From Pseudomonadota bacterium (GTDB lineage Bacteria > Pseudomonadota > Gammaproteobacteria > Burkholderiales > Burkholderiaceae_B), in NCBI GenBank assembly GCA_023423975.1, contig JAFAEO010000043.1:62001-126000 (forward strand): a stretch of DNA of 64,000 bases, read 5' to 3'. The translations under genes and the position numbers were made by a program. Shown piece after piece: positions 36,148 to 45,061 of the stretch. The notes below the pieces were generated by a model, which worked only from the letters and a program-made list of their open reading frames with translations, had not been told where the DNA came from and did no database searches. Position 1 is the first letter of the stretch. Each line of letters starts with the position of its first letter.

Positions 36148-36215
36148 GGTCGATTCCCCGATCTTGTCGTCTGTTGTTAAACAGGGAACATTACCAGGAT
36201 ACTGACGCCTGAAAT

Positions 36216-36350
36216 TTATTTGTGGCGTTCAGCAGCGCCTGATATCGCAGCACCACCGCGTTCCAGATCCTGTCCGGCGCCGGAAATGGTATTGCATGCA
36301 GCCAGGCCGAGCAGAGATACCAGTACAGCAACAAGTCCCAATTTTTTCAT
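36216..36350 (-). CDS. Entericidin-like small lipoprotein
   Basis: This 44-aa lipoprotein begins MKKLGLVAVLVSLLGLAACN, with lipobox L-A-A-C (C19). The mature part reads NTISGAGQDLERGGAAISGA and ends AERHK. That matches the entericidin A/B family pattern N-T-x-x-G-x-G-x-D-x-x-x-x-G-x-x-I-x-x-A. Family members are envelope lipoproteins linked to stationary phase and lysis in Escherichia coli. The ATG follows AGGAGA. Only one copy is seen, with no toxin/antidote partner beside it. The gene is easily missed because of its length. Confidence 0.85.
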   Translation of the reverse strand: MKKLGLVAVLVSLLGLAACNTISGAGQDLERGGAAISGAAERHK

Positions 36351-36476
36351 GATTTATTCTCCTATGTCGGTCTAATTACAAATACAACCGTGATAATCCG
36401 CGATTCCGAATAAACTGTCAACGTCCAATTGTCGTTGCAGGAAAATTTCTCAGGGAATGTTATTTCAGCTGACTAC

Positions 36477-37049
36477 TCATTTGGTGACCACCGATCGCAT
36501 CCAGTCGCTCAGCTCGTCGGCATGCTCTTCTTCGTCATTAAGGATGTTTTCCAGGAGCCGGCGTGTTGTCGGGTCCTTGTCGCCGATCAGCTCGATCATT
36601 TGCGTGTAGGACTCAATCGCGACCCGCTCGGCAATCAGATTCGATTTGATCATCTCGTGCAGGTCTGCGTCGTCATTGTAGTCGGCGTGGCTGCGGGCCA
36701 ATAGTGTGTCTGGTGCGAAATCCGGCTCGCCGCCCAGTTGCACGATACGTTTGGCAATGGCATCGGCATGGGCTGATTCTTCATTGGCATGAACCAGAAA
36801 TTCGTCTGCAATGGCAGGGGACTCCAGTCCCGTCGCAGTAAAGTGGTGGCGCTTGTAGCGCAAAGTACAGACAATCTCTGTCGCAAGCGCGTCGTTCAGC
36901 AGACGCACAATGTCTTCACGCCAGGGATTGTCTTGCGCTACAACGGCGCCATCGTCCAGACTTTGCTTTGCCTTTTCAATGGCCGCCGCATCCAGTTGCA
37001 GACGAGTTGCGGTACTTTTCTTCATGCTTGCTTTGCTCTTCTCTTTCAT
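36477..37049 (-). CDS. Ferritin-like (bacterioferritin-like) diiron protein
   Basis: The 190-aa helical protein has the paired Glu/His motifs of ferritin-like domains: Glu in DALATEIVCTLRYKRHHF, E-E-S-A-H in VHANEESAHADAI, E in LIAERVAIESYTQ and E-E-E-H in ILNDEEEHADELSDW. It probably stores or oxidises iron, or protects from peroxide. A Lys/Ser-rich N-terminus precedes the helices. The ATG at 37049 follows AGGAG; a second ATG at 37025 is possible. The gene is near the entericidin-like and hemerythrin genes. Confidence 0.85.
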   Translation of the reverse strand: MKEKSKASMKKSTATRLQLDAAAIEKAKQSLDDGAVVAQDNPWREDIVRLLNDALATEIVCTLRYKRHHFTATGLESPAIADEFLVHANEESAHADAIAKRIVQLGGEPDFAPDTLLARSHADYNDDADLHEMIKSNLIAERVAIESYTQMIELIGDKDPTTRRLLENILNDEEEHADELSDWMRSVVTK

Positions 37050-37278
37050 AATAACTCCTGTCTTTAAATAAATATTTAATAAGGAATATCGGATTCAGAA
37101 TAGTGTCAGATAGAATGAATGCCAGCTAGCCATAGATCTATGTTCAAATAATAACATCAATAGGCAAGGTGAAAAATGACTGGTGCAAAAGGTAGCGATC
37201 ATATGCCAACGCTCATTGTGTTATCGCTGCCATGCTATCGTGGCTGATTCGCCATCGCTTCAACGACAGGAAAAACAT

Positions 37279-37728
37279 ATGCAGGATACAGATATCAGAC
37301 ATGCGCAGGTTGAAGATTTTGACCAGTGGAGCGTGTTATGGCGCGGCTACCTGGCGTTCTATGGCGAGCCGGAAGACGCGCAGACCAGCCAGATAACCTG
37401 GCAGCGTTTGATAGATGGGCAGGAACCCATGCATGCGCTTGTGGCTGTCCGGGGTGGGCAGGTTGTCGGGTTTGCGCATCTCATCGGGCATCGTTCTACC
37501 TGGTCGCAAAAAGACCGCTTGTACCTGAATGATTTGTTCGTTGCACAGGCTCACAGACAGAACGGCGTCGCCCGGCAATTGCTTGAGCACGCCCGGCATT
37601 TTGCCGCCAGCAACAACTATGATTGGTTGTACTGGACGACTCGTGAAGGTAACGCTACCGCAAGAACGCTTTACGATCAGGTCGCCAGCCAAACAGACTT
37701 TGTACAGTATCGTGTTTTTATAGATTGA
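37279..37728 (+). CDS. GNAT-family N-acetyltransferase
   Basis: The 149-aa protein has the compact GNAT fold: DIRHAQVEDFDQWSVLWRGY at the N-terminus, VVGFAHLIGH as strand 4 and the acetyl-CoA loop VAQAHRQNGVARQLLEHA (pattern R-x-x-G-x-A). YWTTREGNATARTLYDQV follows. The target is unknown. The ATG at 37279 follows AGGAAAA and starts the domain. Confidence 0.85.
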   Translation: MQDTDIRHAQVEDFDQWSVLWRGYLAFYGEPEDAQTSQITWQRLIDGQEPMHALVAVRGGQVVGFAHLIGHRSTWSQKDRLYLNDLFVAQAHRQNGVARQLLEHARHFAASNNYDWLYWTTREGNATARTLYDQVASQTDFVQYRVFID

Positions 37729-37881
37729 AACCCATTCGTTGAGTATGAGCGTCAACGAACACATCTCCATCACATCGGCATGTCGACACTTTGGCGGATC
37801 ATCGCGTACGCTTTTTATCGTCGTTCGTTGTTACGCAGCGAGGTCATCCGCCGGTTGCGGTTGCTGCGTCCAGCTGGGCCA

Positions 37882-38523
37882 TCAGGTTTTGCCTGACGAC
37901 TCCATCGCCTGCGCCAGCGCACGCTCGCCAGATAAGCCGTCGCCATTGCGCAGGTTTTCAATAACGCCAGCCTGATCTGCCTGGCTGCGATTCTGGCTCA
38001 ATTTCCATTTCCCTTCGATGCTGGTAACGATGATCTCCAGTCCGATGATGGCGCGTTTTTGCCGGTCAATAAAATCGGCTGGCGCATCTGTGACGTGCCA
38101 GGGATCAGGTCTGCCGGTTTCCTGCAGACGGGTTAATGCGCTGATCTGGCTTTGCAGCCAGTCGGCATTATCTGTTGTGGATAGCGTACCGCGCATTTGC
38201 GCCATGACATAATTCCAGGTAGGGACCACCTGATGGGTTGTGGCTTTGCTTGGATACCAGGATGGCGAGATATAGCCCTGTTCACCCTGGAATACCACCA
38301 GACAGGCAGGATCTGCCGTCAATAATTTCCAATGCGGGTTGGCCCGTGCCATATGCGCCCGCAATACGCCATGTTCGCCCTCTTCGGGAAAATACAGAAA
38401 CGGTATCGGGCTGGCCTGAACGCCATCCGGGCTCTGGGAAATCAGCAGGCCCAAGGGATGGCTGCGTATCAAATCTGCAATTGCCTGGGTGTCGGCAACG
38501 CGAAAGTGGGATGGGTTGTACAT
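37882..38523 (-). CDS. PaiB-like FMN-binding protein
   Basis: The 213-aa protein matches the PaiB family of split-barrel flavin-binding proteins: MYNPSHFRVADTQAIADLI, then PLGLLISQSPDGVQASPIPF, HMARANPHWK, and ISPSWYPSKATTHQVVPTWNY, the most conserved family segment. Bacillus PaiB is a negative regulator of sporulation and protease genes, but most proteobacterial members have no known role. The ATG at 38523 fits the family start; a longer frame to 38580 lacks support. Confidence 0.85.
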   Translation of the reverse strand: MYNPSHFRVADTQAIADLIRSHPLGLLISQSPDGVQASPIPFLYFPEEGEHGVLRAHMARANPHWKLLTADPACLVVFQGEQGYISPSWYPSKATTHQVVPTWNYVMAQMRGTLSTTDNADWLQSQISALTRLQETGRPDPWHVTDAPADFIDRQKRAIIGLEIIVTSIEGKWKLSQNRSQADQAGVIENLRNGDGLSGERALAQAMESSGKT

Positions 38524-38891
38524 GATAGTCTGATTCAAAGTGGGGTGCCGGTCAGGGGCACACTGTAGTGTCATGTACATTATACGAAGTGCAATTCGCA
38601 GGCAAGATATCAGGCATGCGCAACGCCTAGAAAAATGGGTTTGCGCGGCTTTTGGCAGACAGTCGGTGCACCTGTTGCGCTCGCTTGATGTTTTTTGGTA
38701 GAGGGGAACAAACGGTCCGGAAGTCTATGTTCGCGCAATATCTTTGTTCATCTTTTATTTTGCATCTATTTTTCAAATAATTAAAATTTCATTTGCGATG
38801 CCTTCTTTCTAGAATAGGGCTTGAACGTCGCATATGCCCGGTTGATGCTGGGACCCTCATGTTTGCGACAAATAGTCAGGTGTCGTCTCAT
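38524..38891. other. Intergenic region upstream of bioF
   Basis: This A+T-rich stretch of 368 bp should hold the promoters of the PaiB-like gene and of bioFDA. I looked for a BirA-type (TGTAAACC...GGTTTACA) or BioR-type (TTATnnATAA) operator and did not find one. Confidence 0.4.
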
Positions 38892-40052
38892 ATGTATCAT
38901 TTTTACGATCAGTATTGTGTTGAACAGGCTGCCAAAAGTCGACTGCGCGCATTGCCGGCGGTAGATATTCCGGTTTCGCTCGATTTTTCCAGTAATGACT
39001 ATCTTGCTCTGGCCACGCATCCGGATGTAGTGAATGCCGCAATAGACGCCGCCAGACAATGCGGTGCCGGCTCAACCGGTTCCCGGCTGCTGTCCGGCAA
39101 CTACCGTCTGATAGAGTCCTTTGAACGGCAGATCGCCCTGGACAAACAGACCGAAGCCGCTGTCATATTCAGTTCCGGGTATCAGGCCAATATGACCGTC
39201 CTGGCCAGTTTGTTAAGCCAGCGGGTCCTGCCGGCGCCACCGATTGTTTTTTTCGACAGGCTCAATCACTCCAGTCTTTATAACGCGATGTTTTTATCGG
39301 GGGCCGAATATGTGCTATTCGAGCGCAACAACATGGCTGACTTGCGCCGTCAGTTGCAACAGTATTGTGTGGCCTCGCGACCCGCGTTTATCGTAACTGA
39401 AACTGTTCACGGGATGGAAGCGGATTTGTTGCCCATTGCGGATTTGCTTGATATTGCCGCCAGCTACAACTGTTTTCTGTATCTGGACGAAGCGCATGCC
39501 ACCGGTTTGTATGGTCCGCAAGGCTATGGCCTGTCCACGACTGTTGATCTATCGCCGGTGCCGCATATGGTGATGGGAACCTTCAGCAAGGCAATCGGTG
39601 GGGCAGGCGCATATATTGCCTGCAATGCGATCATGCAACAATTCATTCTAAACAGAACGGCCGGCTTCATTTATTCAACGGCGCCATCGCCCATGAGCGT
39701 GGCGGCTGCAGCCCAGGCATGGCGTATGGTTCCGGCGCTCGCTGCACAACGCCAGCAGGTATTTGCCATGGCCGATTTGCTGCGCCAGCTGTTGCGTGAT
39801 CGCGGCATAACCGTCATGGGAGATGGCACCAATATCGTGCCGGTATGCCTGGGGGATGAATCGGGCACGCTGGCATTGAAGCAAGCATTGCTGGATGAGG
39901 GGATGATGGTGTCGGCGATTCGACCGCCCACGGTCCCGACAGGTACGTCGCGATTACGTATTGCTATTAATGCGCTTCATGATAGAGATAGTGTGCACCA
40001 ACTGGCCCAGGCCATTGCGCGACACGTGTCTCGTCCAGCGACAGGGTGTTGA
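38892..40052 (+). CDS. bioF: 8-amino-7-oxononanoate synthase
   Basis: This enzyme condenses pimeloyl thioester with alanine in biotin synthesis, using pyridoxal phosphate. The 386-aa protein of fold type I has LDFSSNDYLALATHPDV, GSTGSRLLSGNYRLIESFE, FLYLDEAHATGLYG and the PLP Lys in MGTFSKAIGGAGAYIA (about residue 238). The start is uncertain: ATG 38892 (MYHFYDQY) gives the usual length, while ATG 38859 would add 11 residues and has a GGGA near it. bioD follows 2 bp after the stop, then bioA overlaps bioD. Confidence 0.92.
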   Translation: MYHFYDQYCVEQAAKSRLRALPAVDIPVSLDFSSNDYLALATHPDVVNAAIDAARQCGAGSTGSRLLSGNYRLIESFERQIALDKQTEAAVIFSSGYQANMTVLASLLSQRVLPAPPIVFFDRLNHSSLYNAMFLSGAEYVLFERNNMADLRRQLQQYCVASRPAFIVTETVHGMEADLLPIADLLDIAASYNCFLYLDEAHATGLYGPQGYGLSTTVDLSPVPHMVMGTFSKAIGGAGAYIACNAIMQQFILNRTAGFIYSTAPSPMSVAAAAQAWRMVPALAAQRQQVFAMADLLRQLLRDRGITVMGDGTNIVPVCLGDESGTLALKQALLDEGMMVSAIRPPTVPTGTSRLRIAINALHDRDSVHQLAQAIARHVSRPATGC

Positions 40053-40054
40053 AG

Positions 40055-40675
40055 ATGCGTATTTTTGTCACTGGAACCGATACCGATGTGGGTAAAACGC
40101 TAGTATCTGCCTGGCTGTGCCGGCATTTTGGGCTGGATTATTTCAAGCCGGTGCAGGCGGGCCTACAACCGATGACCGATAGCGAGTGGGTGAAGAGTCA
40201 TGCCGGTTGTCATACTTACCCGGAAACATATCGGCTGCGGGAGCCGGCATCACCTCATCATGCCGCCCGACTGGAGGGCAGGCAGCTCGCGCTGGACGAC
40301 ATACACCTGCCTGTCGCGCAACGACTGGTGGTGGAAGGCGCGGGCGGTGTCATGGTCCCGCTGGGTCCAGGATGCCTGATGATTGATCTGATCGCCAGGC
40401 TGGGTCTTCCGGTACTGGTGGTTGCCTCGACCAGGCTGGGAACGCTTAACCACACGCTGCTTACCTTGCAGGCGCTGCGCTTGCGCGGTATTGCTGTGCT
40501 GGGCGTCATACTGAACGGACCGCTTTGCGACATGACGGCCCGCACAATTGCAGAATATGGCAGTGTGCCTGTGTTGCAGCACATTCCACCGCTGCCGGCT
40601 GGCGTAAGTGCATCTGCCCTGATGCAAATTGCGCCGACGGCCGCGCTTAAATGTGCTTTGGGAGTGCAAGAATGA
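40055..40675 (+). CDS. bioD: Dethiobiotin synthetase
   Basis: This enzyme closes the ureido ring of dethiobiotin from 7,8-diaminopelargonate, carbon dioxide and ATP. The 206-aa protein opens MRIFVTGTDTDVGKT, with the P-loop. It also has YFKPVQAG, VVEGAGGVMVPLG and VLGVILNGP, all typical of BioD. The ATG at 40055 is 2 bp after the bioF stop; an in-frame GTG at 40046 overlaps bioF. Its stop overlaps a bioA ATG. Confidence 0.92.
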   Translation: MRIFVTGTDTDVGKTLVSAWLCRHFGLDYFKPVQAGLQPMTDSEWVKSHAGCHTYPETYRLREPASPHHAARLEGRQLALDDIHLPVAQRLVVEGAGGVMVPLGPGCLMIDLIARLGLPVLVVASTRLGTLNHTLLTLQALRLRGIAVLGVILNGPLCDMTARTIAEYGSVPVLQHIPPLPAGVSASALMQIAPTAALKCALGVQE

Positions 40676-42009
40676 ACATGGACAAGGGGAGTGTAAAAAT
40701 GAATCGGAGAGTGGATTGCACGTTGGCTGAGCGGGATAAGGCGCTGGTGTGGCACCCGTTCACGCAGGAGCAAACTGCTGCGCCACGCCTGCCTGTCTCG
40801 CATGGGCGCGGCCCATGGCTTTACGATACGGACAATCGTGCCTATCTTGATCTCGTATCAAGCTGGTGGGTGAATCTGTTCGGGCATGGTTGCTCTCACA
40901 TTGCGCAAAGTATTGCTGCGCAGGCAAACAAACTGGAGCATGTGCTGTTCGCCGGTTGCACCCATGAGCCTGCTGTGCAACTGTGTGAATCGCTCAACGC
41001 CATACTGCCCGCGCAACTGGGCAAGTTCTTCTTTTCCGATAATGGTTCTACGGCTGTTGAAGTGGCGCTGAAAATGGCACACCAGTACTGGAAGAATGCG
41101 CATGGGCAGGAGCGTAAGCTGTTTATCGGCTTTGAAGGCGGCTACCATGGCGACACATTTGGCGCGATGTCGGTTGGCGCGCATTGCGGCTATCACGATC
41201 AATTCCGTTCTTTGTTTTTCGAATCGGTGGCAATCCCTTTTCCGGATACCTGGTGGAATGATCAAGAGGTGCAGGCCAGAGAGCAGAAAGCGCTGGCGGT
41301 GCTGGAAGCTGCGCTGATACGACAGTCTGGTCAGGTCGCCGCCATGATTATGGAGCCGCTGGTGCAGGGCGCGGCAGGCATGCGTATGTGCCGGCCGCAA
41401 TTTGTTGCCAAGGCATGTGCACTGGCTCGCGCACACGACACGCTGGTGATTTTCGATGAGGTTATGACCGGATTCGGTCGCACCGGTACCCGCTTTGCGT
41501 TCGAGCAGACAGGCGTGGTGCCGGATTTTTTATGCGTGTCCAAGGGGATAACGGGCGGTTTTCTTCCGCTGGCATTGACCATCACGGGCGACCATATCTA
41601 CGAGGCTTTTTTGTCAGAGCAGGCTGATCGTGCATTTTCTCATGGGCATTCCTATACGGCCAATCCGCTGGCCTGTGCAGCTGCCGTCGCGGCCATGGAT
41701 TTGCTGGTAACCGATGAGACGTCTCGTGCATTGGAGGTGCTGCCGCAGTGCCACCATCAGGGATTGCAATTGCTGCAACAGGCAGTGCCGGCGATACAGC
41801 GTCCCCGGGTTACCGGGACCATTGCGGCCTTCGATCTGCCGCTGTCGTACCCGCATTCAGCCGGGCAGTTGCATCAGCGCTTTTTGGAAAAGGGCCTGTT
41901 GATTCGCCCCATTGGCCAGACAGTGTATGTGTTGCCACCCTATGTCACCAGCCCGGCGCAGCTGCAGGCAGCGTATGAAACGATGGGGCAGGTGCTTGCG
42001 TCGGGGTAA
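40672..42009 (+). CDS. bioA: Adenosylmethionine-8-amino-7-oxononanoate aminotransferase
   Basis: This enzyme transfers an amino group from S-adenosylmethionine to 8-amino-7-oxononanoate. It has the class III signature VWHPFTQEQTAA, SSWWVNLFGHG, YHGDTFGAMSVG, VIFDEVMTGFGRTG and the PLP Lys in FLCVSKGITGGFLP. Two starts fit. ATG 40672 overlaps the bioD stop (ATGA) and has GGGAG 7 nt upstream. ATG 40699 has AAGGGGAG and would shorten the protein by nine residues. The expected length is 436-445 aa. A strong terminator follows. bioB and the early pimeloyl genes are not in the window. Confidence 0.92.
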   Translation: MNMDKGSVKMNRRVDCTLAERDKALVWHPFTQEQTAAPRLPVSHGRGPWLYDTDNRAYLDLVSSWWVNLFGHGCSHIAQSIAAQANKLEHVLFAGCTHEPAVQLCESLNAILPAQLGKFFFSDNGSTAVEVALKMAHQYWKNAHGQERKLFIGFEGGYHGDTFGAMSVGAHCGYHDQFRSLFFESVAIPFPDTWWNDQEVQAREQKALAVLEAALIRQSGQVAAMIMEPLVQGAAGMRMCRPQFVAKACALARAHDTLVIFDEVMTGFGRTGTRFAFEQTGVVPDFLCVSKGITGGFLPLALTITGDHIYEAFLSEQADRAFSHGHSYTANPLACAAAVAAMDLLVTDETSRALEVLPQCHHQGLQLLQQAVPAIQRPRVTGTIAAFDLPLSYPHSAGQLHQRFLEKGLLIRPIGQTVYVLPPYVTSPAQLQAAYETMGQVLASG

Positions 42010-42048
42010 GCCAAGCCCATTGAAATGAAATGAACGCTGAAATGAAAA

Positions 42049-42081
42049 AAGCCCTTGAAATTCAAGGGCTTTTAAGTGTTT
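42049..42081 (+). terminator. Rho-independent terminator after bioA
   Basis: AAGCCCTTGAA and TTCAAGGGCTT form a perfect 11-bp stem with a tight loop, with A-rich sequence before and TTTTAAGTGTTTTT after. It ends bioFDA transcription and could also act on the tRNA-Ser transcript from the other strand. Confidence 0.8.
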
Positions 42082-42082
42082 T

Positions 42083-42176
42083 TGGCGGAGACGGAGGGAT
42101 TCGAACCCTCGATGCAGGTTTTAGCCCACATGCTTCCTTAGCAGGGAAGTGCCTTCAGCCTCTCGGCCACGTCTCC
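42083..42176 (-). tRNA. tRNA-Ser (anticodon GCT)
   Basis: This is a 94-nt tRNA with a long variable arm, as expected for Ser. It starts GGAGACGTGGCCGAGAGG, has anticodon loop CTGCTAA on a CTTCC/GGAAG stem, T arm GAGGGTTCGAATCCCTC, and acceptor CGTCTCC with discriminator G and encoded CCA. Confidence 0.96.
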
Positions 42177-42344
42177 GAACAATCCGAGATTCTAACACGA
42201 TTTTTGTGGCCACCGCCACAAAATTTACTCAAAATGCCAGCAACTTGCGGAAAATTTGCCAGGGTGTGGCGGCTGCGCTATTGCCTGGCTCGCTTGCCGC
42301 CTCTAACCCGTTGTTTCCCTGGCTATTGGGCCATTGAGCCGCGA

Positions 42345-43607
42345 TCAGGACTGTTCGGCTTCCTGGTCCAGGCCGAAGGCTTTGTGCAGGGCGCGCACGG
42401 CCAGTTCCATGTATTTGTCGTCAATCAGAACCGAGGTCTTGATTTCACTGGTGCTGATCATCTGGATGTTGACGCCTTCCTTGGCCAGCGTGCTGAACAT
42501 CTGGCTGGCGACACCGGCGTGCGAGCGCATGCCGATACCCACGATAGACACTTTGCACACCTTGTCGTCGGTCAGCACTTCGCGGGCACCAACGGCAGGC
42601 AGGATGGTGTCGGTCAACAATTCCGTCGCCCGTTTGAATTCGTTGCGGTTCACGGTAAAGGAAAAGTCAGTGGTGCCATCAACAGACTGGTTCTGGATGA
42701 TCATGTCGACGTCGATGTTGGCTTTGGCAACGGGGCCCAGAATGGCATAGGCAACGCCGGGCTTGTCAGGTACACCCAGCAACGTCAGTTTGGCTTCGTC
42801 GCGGCTGAACGCGATACCGGAAATGACAGCGGATTCCATTTTTGAATCTTCCTCAAAGGTAATTAATGTTCCTGAATTTTTCTCTTCCTGCAGGGGGATC
42901 GCAGGGTCGGTGAGCGATGACAGGACGCGCAGCGGCACTTTGTATTTGCCGGCAAATTCGACGGAACGGATCTGCAGGACTTTGGAGCCCAGCGATGCCA
43001 TTTCCAGCATTTCTTCAAACGATACAACAGACAGGCGGCGCGCTTCGGGCACCACGCGCGGATCGGTAGTGTAGACGCCATCGACATCTGTATAGATCAG
43101 GCATTCGTCGGCGCCGATCGCTGCAGCAATGGCAACGGCCGACGTATCGGAGCCGCCGCGACCCAGCGTCGTGATATGGCCGTCTGGATCAACGCCCTGG
43201 AAACCGGTGACGATAACGACCCGGCCACTGTCCAGCTCTGCCTTGACGCGTTTGTCGTCGATGGACTTGATACGCGCCTTGGTAAATGAGGAGTCTGTTT
43301 TTACAGGCACTTGCCAGCCGGTGAAGCTGCGGGCTTTGATGCCTTCGGCCTGCAGGGCCAGAGCGAGCAGGGCGCTGCTTGCCTGTTCACCGGTAGAGGC
43401 GAGCATGTCAAGTTCACGACCATCGGGCAATTCGGAAATTTCCTTGGCCAGCCCCAGCAGGCGATTGGTTTCACCGGACATGGCCGAGGGCACAACCACA
43501 ACCTGATGGCCGGCGTTGTGCCACTTGGCTACGCGTTTCGCAACATTCTTGATTCGTTCAACGGAGCCCATGGAGGTTCCGCCGTATTTGTGGACTATGA
43601 GAGACAT
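42345..43607 (-). CDS. lysC: Aspartate kinase
   Basis: This enzyme phosphorylates aspartate, the first step to lysine, threonine and methionine. The 420-aa protein opens MSLIVHKYGGTSMGS, has TGFQGVDPDGHITTLGRGGSD in the kinase domain, and two ACT domains from about residue 265 (LLGVPDKPGVAYAILGPVA; VSIVGIGMRSHAGVASQMF) for feedback control by lysine or threonine. The start at 43607 begins directly at the first strand; an upstream frame to 43703 has no ribosome site. It converges with the tRNA-Ser/bio block and diverges from a 2-hydroxyacid dehydrogenase. Confidence 0.94.
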   Translation of the reverse strand: MSLIVHKYGGTSMGSVERIKNVAKRVAKWHNAGHQVVVVPSAMSGETNRLLGLAKEISELPDGRELDMLASTGEQASSALLALALQAEGIKARSFTGWQVPVKTDSSFTKARIKSIDDKRVKAELDSGRVVIVTGFQGVDPDGHITTLGRGGSDTSAVAIAAAIGADECLIYTDVDGVYTTDPRVVPEARRLSVVSFEEMLEMASLGSKVLQIRSVEFAGKYKVPLRVLSSLTDPAIPLQEEKNSGTLITFEEDSKMESAVISGIAFSRDEAKLTLLGVPDKPGVAYAILGPVAKANIDVDMIIQNQSVDGTTDFSFTVNRNEFKRATELLTDTILPAVGAREVLTDDKVCKVSIVGIGMRSHAGVASQMFSTLAKEGVNIQMISTSEIKTSVLIDDKYMELAVRALHKAFGLDQEAEQS

Positions 43608-43877
43608 CGAATTTGCAATAAAAGTTGCCCGAGATCGGGAGTAACTCATTATTCTACAACGAGTGAAATATTTATTCTGGAAAAAGCCAGCCTGCCGTGG
43701 CATTGCGTCAGCCAGACCGCCCCGTTTCGCTTATTGCCGGGCATCCTCCCAGACTATCCCGTCAGGCTTGGTCTTGCTAAGCACCTCTTTGTACCCGGCC
43801 AGGGCATGTCATGTGATCACAGGCGTGGTATTCTCTTTTTCAGTGAATATAAAACAATGTTTTTTGAGGAGGATATC

Positions 43878-44822
43878 ATGGCAAAAACAAAAATCGTCCA
43901 GGTCGCCAGCGGCACGCAACTAGTCAATAGTCATCTGCAGGAGAACTACGAGGTGCTGGCCTTGTGGGAGCAAGCAGATCCGCAGGCGTTTCTGGCCGAG
44001 CACGGCAAGGGTGTGCGCGGTATGGTAACCACTGCGGGACATGGGCTGAAAAATGAATGGCTGGACAGCCTGCCTGAACTGGGCGTGGTCAGCAGCTTTG
44101 GCGTAGGATACGATACGATTGATGCCGGTGAACTGAAAAAGAGAGGCATACAGCTAGGCAATACGCCAGATGTCCTTAATGCGTGTGTGGCCGATCTGGC
44201 GGTGTGTCTGCTGCTGGGCAGCGCCCGGCAACTGGTCTGGGGCGATCGTTATGTGCGTGAAGGGCGCTGGCCGGTAGAGGGCCAGTTCCCACTGGCGCAG
44301 AGCGTATCAGGCAAGAACGTGGGTATCGTCGGCCTGGGCGGTATAGGGGTGGAGGTGGCGCGCCGGCTGGCTGGTTTTGATTGCGAGATCCGCTACCATA
44401 ATCGCAAGGCGCGCGATGATGTGTCGTATGGCTATGAAGCCTCGCTGACGGGGCTTGCCGAGTGGGCCGATTATCTTGTGCTGACATGCGTGGGCGGACC
44501 CTCCACGCATCATCTGATCAATCGCGAGGTGCTGCTGGCGCTGGGGCGCAAGGGGACGGTCGTCAATGTTTCCCGGGGTACGGTGATCGACGAGACGGCC
44601 ATGATCGAGTTACTGCAGCAGGACAAGCTGGGCTTTGCTGCGCTGGATGTGTTCGAACATGAACCGGACGTGCCCCCGGCGCTGCGCGAGCACGCGCGCG
44701 TGACGCTGATGCCGCACTCGGCCAGCGCGACGGTGGAAACCCGCCTGAAAATGAGCCAGCGTGTGATTGATAACCTTGACCGGTTCTTTGAAACGGGCCA
44801 GGTAATATCGCGGGTTGTATAG
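43878..44822 (+). CDS. D-isomer-specific 2-hydroxyacid dehydrogenase
   Basis: This is a GhrB/hydroxypyruvate-reductase-like NAD(P)-dependent enzyme of 314 aa. The Rossmann motif is VGIVGLGGIGVEVARRL near residue 147. The catalytic residues are Arg in VNVSRGTVIDE, Glu in FEHEPDVP and His in LMPHSASAT. The ATG at 43878 follows GAGGAGG; an upstream ATG at 43857 is in frame. It probably reduces glyoxylate or hydroxypyruvate; the exact substrate is not fixed by the sequence. The next gene on the strand is a 3-hydroxyisobutyrate-dehydrogenase-like gene, 239 bp away. Confidence 0.88.
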   Translation: MAKTKIVQVASGTQLVNSHLQENYEVLALWEQADPQAFLAEHGKGVRGMVTTAGHGLKNEWLDSLPELGVVSSFGVGYDTIDAGELKKRGIQLGNTPDVLNACVADLAVCLLLGSARQLVWGDRYVREGRWPVEGQFPLAQSVSGKNVGIVGLGGIGVEVARRLAGFDCEIRYHNRKARDDVSYGYEASLTGLAEWADYLVLTCVGGPSTHHLINREVLLALGRKGTVVNVSRGTVIDETAMIELLQQDKLGFAALDVFEHEPDVPPALREHARVTLMPHSASATVETRLKMSQRVIDNLDRFFETGQVISRVV

Positions 44823-45061
44823 AAAAGAGCGATGCCGCGCGTCGCCACGGCCGCAGAACGTCTTATAAATGACATTCTGAAAGCGCATTTCGCAGTATCT
44901 TGCGGTATCGACATTTTCGTATAATGAGTTCATGGCCTGCCGCAGCGCAACTATATACAGTGCGGGTGCGGAACGTGGCCGATCGTAGGCAACATTGTCC
45001 GGTTCACAGGCGGGGCGTTCGTTCTTTTGTGTGCCGGACGAAAAAAATAACGGAGACAGCA

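Noticed and set aside
35226..37049. tRNA-Arg as an integration site for a mobile island
   Set aside because: No integrase, no direct repeat of the tRNA end and no phage-like genes were found next to it.
37183..37278. Upstream extension of the GNAT frame
   Set aside because: Cys-rich, lacks family similarity, and the ATG at 37279 has a better ribosome site and starts the domain.
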